A DNA stretch of 64,000 nt, from positions 38,192,001 to 38,256,000 of the forward strand of contig OZ231127.1 in the NCBI GenBank assembly GCA_965153355.1, read 5' to 3'. How positions within the stretch are numbered: the stretch's first letter is position 1; each line of letters begins with the position of its first letter. This DNA is from Flaccisagitta enflata (taxonomy: Eukaryota > Chaetognatha > Sagittoidea > Aphragmophora). The notes below the pieces were generated by a model. It was not told the origin of the DNA. It ran no database searches and saw nothing but the letters and a program-made list of their open reading frames with translations. Shown here one piece after another: positions 61,061 to 64,000 of this stretch. The position numbers and the translations under genes were made by a program.

Positions 61061-61246
61061 AACAAGTGACGCGGGGTCACAATATCGTTGCGGACGGGAG
61101 GGCAGGGGCATCCAACCCCCATTTATACCCCAGCTCCCACCCAACACACAAATATACACAATAAGTATCTAAAACGCTCGTTTTTCCTCTTTTCAACTCG
61201 ATCACCACAGATGGACCAACGGAGAGTTGCGTGTCCGCGACTAAAA
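61061..61246 (-). repeat. Family D element
   Basis: AACAAGTGACGCGGGGTCAC (complement of hairpin GTGACCCCGCGTCAC plus TTGTT), distal arm GTTGCGGACG, head arm GTTGCGTGTCCGCGACT. No GTCCG array. Confidence 0.65.
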
Positions 61247-61256
61247 ATCAGTGCTC

Positions 61257-61701
61257 CTACAGTACGATGGGAGCAATAAGAGCAGTGGAAAGAGGGCCCC
61301 CTATATTCTCACTGTTTGAAGGAAGAGCTTAAAGCTTTGGTTTTTATGAAAGCTGATGGTCTTAAGTATTGAGTGAACATAAAATTCCACACCAAGTGAA
61401 TCAAAACAAAACCGCCAATTGATAACTCTTAATTGCATATGACGCGATAGCTCTGTTGGTAAAGTGCTGAACTTGAAGAATGCAATTTCTCTCTATTCAG
61501 AGTCACAGGTTCAAATCCAGAGAGGTGCTGCACTTTTTTTCTTTTTGGTCAACAGTTACAGCTAGAGGAATAAAACTATATTCACTCAAAGCTCTTGCTC
61601 ATCAGCTTTCAGAAAAACTATATTTGAAGCTACCTCATTAGAATAGTGAAGCGGGAAATGACCCTCCATCTGAGGTTCTCATTGCTCCTATGGTACTGTA
61701 G
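61257..61701. mobile_element. Inverted-repeat element with TACGATGGGAGC tips and a tRNA-like core
   Basis: Arms of about 160 bp share CTACAGTAC, GGAGCAAT, GAAAGCTGATG, GAGTGAA; the tips match the element at 22347-22928. Possible TA at 61258-61259 and 61699-61700. The centre (about 61479) falls within the tRNA-like segment. Confidence 0.6.
61441..61540 (+). other. tRNA-like sequence with Pol III boxes
   Basis: A-box TAGCTCTGTTGG (61448-61459), B-box GGTTCAAATCC (61508-61518), followed by a T-run. An anticodon-type stem CTGAA/TTCAG encloses 24 nt, as an intron-containing tRNA would. The D-stem pairs at 3 positions and the T-stem at 3 of 5, but the acceptor stem does not pair, so it is a tRNA-derived remnant or SINE head, not a working tRNA. 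Confidence 0.5.
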
Positions 61702-61732
61702 CATTGGCTTTCTTTTTTCTGTTTTTTCGATT

Positions 61733-61850
61733 TACACCTTGCCGTGTCGGTCCGTCTGTCCGTCCGTAACATTTCTGGATTGCGAGTGGTTTTCGTAATA
61801 CTGCTCCTGCCCAACCGTCTGCGACCTGGTTGCCGTCTATCCGGCCTTGT
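61733..61850 (+). repeat. Family A element, head missing
   Basis: TACACCTTGCCGTGTCGG, short CCGT run, GAGTGGTTTTCG, ACTGCTCCTGCCCAACC, distal arm GTCTGCGACC and tail GCCGTCTATCCGGCCTTGT. Begins just after the preceding inverted-repeat element. Confidence 0.6.
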
Positions 61851-61924
61851 ATTTCTTTATATATATACGGATGACCAATTTGTCTTTCGTTACCCGACTT
61901 ATTGACATCTATCTGTAACTTTTT

Positions 61925-62207
61925 TAGATGCGTCTTCGCATCTCTATAATAGGCTCTGTTCGTCGGTTGGTCGGTTGGTCGGTCGGTCGGATAACGCATT
62001 TATAAAAAACATTGAATTCATGCATTTTTTCAACAGAAAAGTGGTCCTGACCCAGTAAAAGAAGCATACAGCCACTATTTCATTCAATAAATCATTTGAT
62101 CATTCAGAAATGACATTCATTCATAAAAAAACATTCATTCATAAAAACATTCATTCATAAAAAGCATTCATTCAAAGAGGACGCATCGTTGGCCTACTTG
62201 GCCTTGT
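61925..62207 (+). repeat. Family B element sharing its 3' part with the Helentron flank
   Basis: Head AGATGCGTCTTCGCATCT (perfect 7-bp arms), GGTTGGTCGG run, GGATAACGC, CATTCATTCATAAAAA repeats, distal arm GGACGCATCG, stem GGCC/GGCC and TTGTTTTT. The 3' 80 bp match 2970-3053. Confidence 0.7.
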
Positions 62208-62280
62208 TTTTGTACTGGCAGTGTTGGATTGTCGGTCTGTCTACATGTCCGGATGTGTTTCATTCTGTCTCAGTCGGTCA

Positions 62281-62737
<457 letters not shown>

Positions 62738-62745
62738 TGTCATAC

Positions 62746-62857
62746 CTAAATGCTGCGGATGAATGTGCAGTGACTTTGGCGGTTTGTTTTGGCATCTTGG
62801 CAGCGCCATTTTGCATTTTCAACACTTCCTCGTCTCCAGAATCAGTCAACGACGACT
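62746..62857 (-). CDS. Internal exon of the minus-strand gene
   Basis: Acceptor TTGCCTCATTTTCAG (ending at 62858), donor CATTTAG|GTATGA. Length 112 nt: 2 nt, 36 codons, 2 nt. The peptide reads LTDSGDEEVLKMQNGAAK then MPKQTAKVTAHSSAAF. The donor is almost identical to that of the next exon. The transcript's intron begins GTATGAC and runs at once into the (GAT)n tract. No earlier exon was found before the window edge. Family not recognised. Confidence 0.5.
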
Positions 62858-62987
62858 CTGAAAATGAGGCAATGCAAATTATTAATTAGAAGTAAACGTC
62901 GCCAAACGAGACGGACAGACGCCCACAGACGGTGCAGCCGATGGAACTACCATCACAAACCAATCATCCAAGGACTGCATGTCAGGC

Positions 62988-63140
62988 AGAGTCAGCGGAA
63001 CCCTTTGCCCTGCTTAGAGTGGTCAACTGTGGACAAGAATGGAGAAAGAAAAGAGCAGCTGAAAATGAGCCGCTGTTTTTTTTGACTGGACACCGACCCT
63101 TTAGAGCCGCTGCCCAAAGCCCAAAAAGAGGATGAGTTTG
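62988..63140. repeat. Family E fragment
   Basis: GAGTCAGCGGAACCC, TTTGCCCTGCTTAGAG, then GAGCCGCTGCCCAAAG and CAAAAAGAGG. Array lost. Confidence 0.5.
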
Positions 63141-63151
63141 TGCCTTTACAC

Positions 63152-63655
63152 ATCACTGTAACAACCCATTTTTGGGCAGTGGCCCCGAAGGGTACAAAGT
63201 CTTGTAGAACACAGGGGGACTTTTGTTCGTTTGTTCGTCCCTTTATCTGTCAAGCCCTCTCAGGCCTGAAATCTGCCCTCTCAGACCTGAAATATACCCT
63301 CTCAGACCTGAAATTAACCCTCTCAGGCCTGGAATCTGCCCTCTCAGACCTGAAATCTGCCCTCTCAGGCCGGAAATCTGTCCTCTCTGGCCTAAAATGT
63401 GCCCTCAGATTTAAGGCCTGAGAGGGAAAATTTCAGGTCTGAGAGGGTAGATTTAAGGTCTGAAAGAGCAGATTTCAGGTCTGAGAGGGCCTGGGGGGGA
63501 CAAACAGACGGATGGACGGACGAATGAACAAAAGTCCCCCTGTGTTCTACAGGACATCGTCCCTTTCGGGACCACTGCCCTGCTCTCACTCCAATCCATA
63601 ATCATGCAAAGCAGGGCAACGGGTATCGCTGACCACATATTGCCCTTGGGTGACC
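63152..63655 (+). repeat. Family E element
   Basis: Starts CATTTTTGGGCAGTGGCCCC, hairpin block CTTGTAGAACACAGG, about 13 units of CTCTCAGGCCTGAAATCTGC with the last few inverted, second block, tail GCAGGGCAACGGGTATCGCTGACC and hairpin GCCCTTGGGT plus GACCTGT. Confidence 0.7.
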
Positions 63656-63839
63656 TGTATTGGTTGGCGGATACCCAATTTTATCCTGCTGTCGGTTTGT
63701 TAACAGCTATTACCCAGGTTATTGGTCTAATCTAATAAATGCGGTTACAATCGATTATGGTTAATAACCCATTTTTTCCTCTTCCTCTTCTTCTTCCTCC
63801 TAGTAGTAAGTCGCCAGTAAACTTAACATTTCTCAAAAT
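63656..63839. other. No gene recognised
   Basis: AT-rich; contains TTAATAACCC and TTACCCAGG but no repeat structure I can name. Confidence 0.35.
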
Positions 63840-64000
63840 TCTATGTGTAACTATTTATCATCCTATATGTCTATCTGTTGGTCTATCTGTTTATCTGTTT
63901 ATCTGTTGGTCTATCTGTCTATCTGTCTGACTATCTGTCTGACTATCTGACTGTCTGTCTGTCTATCTGTCTGTCTATCTATCTGTCTTTCTGTCTATCT
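63840..64000. repeat. (CTAT/CTGT)n microsatellite, runs off the window
   Basis: Mixed CTAT and CTGT tetramers with GTTGGTC interruptions. Confidence 0.9.

Noticed and set aside
61441-61533. Functional intron-containing tRNA gene
   Set aside because: The acceptor stem does not pair and the T-stem has two mismatches; only the Pol III boxes and one stem are kept.

Overview
This window looks like nuclear DNA of an animal, most likely an aquatic invertebrate, though the species cannot be fixed from sequence alone. Four things point this way: long di-, tri- and tetranucleotide arrays throughout, an endonuclease-carrying Helitron (Helentron) reading frame, several kinds of DNA transposon, and coding exons bounded by spliceosomal signals. 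There is no operon structure, no ribosome binding site and no prokaryotic gene density. Almost all of the long open frames are simple-sequence artefacts, such as poly-His, poly-Val, poly-Asn and THTHTH frames.

Layout. 1-3053: 3' part of a Helentron with an intact helicase and endonuclease coding region, followed downstream by a rolling-circle-type 3' terminus. 3-5.9 kb: short interspersed elements and a 1.2-kb inverted-repeat element. 5.9-11.5 kb: a 5.6-kb foldback transposon with an 8-bp target-site duplication, itself containing a 736-bp hAT element with its own 8-bp duplication. 11.5-28 kb: a mosaic of short microsatellite-bearing elements, decamer- and 21-bp-array elements, Tc1/mariner-like elements and microsatellites. 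28.6-29.5 kb: three inverted-repeat elements nested inside one another. 30-47 kb: very long microsatellites and two near-identical array elements (45.1 and 46.6 kb). 48-56 kb: the most unique, AT-rich part, with only weak exon candidates. 56.4-62.9 kb: three phase-compatible exons of a host gene on the minus strand. One intron of this gene carries a 2.5-kb foldback element built from 216-bp palindromic units. 63-64 kb: another array element and a microsatellite.

The unifying observation is that most short interspersed elements here obey one structural rule although their sequences differ. They start after a T-run with a hairpin (arm X, then its complement X'). They carry an internal simple or tandem array. 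They repeat X' near the 3' end and finish with a second, family-specific hairpin followed by (C)TTGTT. The X, local X' and distal X' sequences change together between families. One such 3' end lies about 0.8 kb downstream of the Helentron reading frame in the same orientation. I therefore infer that these are Helentron-associated non-autonomous elements (HINE-like). This is inference from structure; no database search was possible.

Family labels used below. A: head AGTCGCG, tail GTATCCGGCCTTGTT. B: head AGATGCG or AGGTGCG, tail TTGGCCTTGTT or GTCGGGCTTGTT. C: A-like head, tail AGGTGTTGGCCTTGTT. D: tail GTGACCCCGCGTCACTTGTT. E: head TTTTTGGGCAGCGG, tail CGCTGACC then GCCCTTGGGCGACTTGTT.
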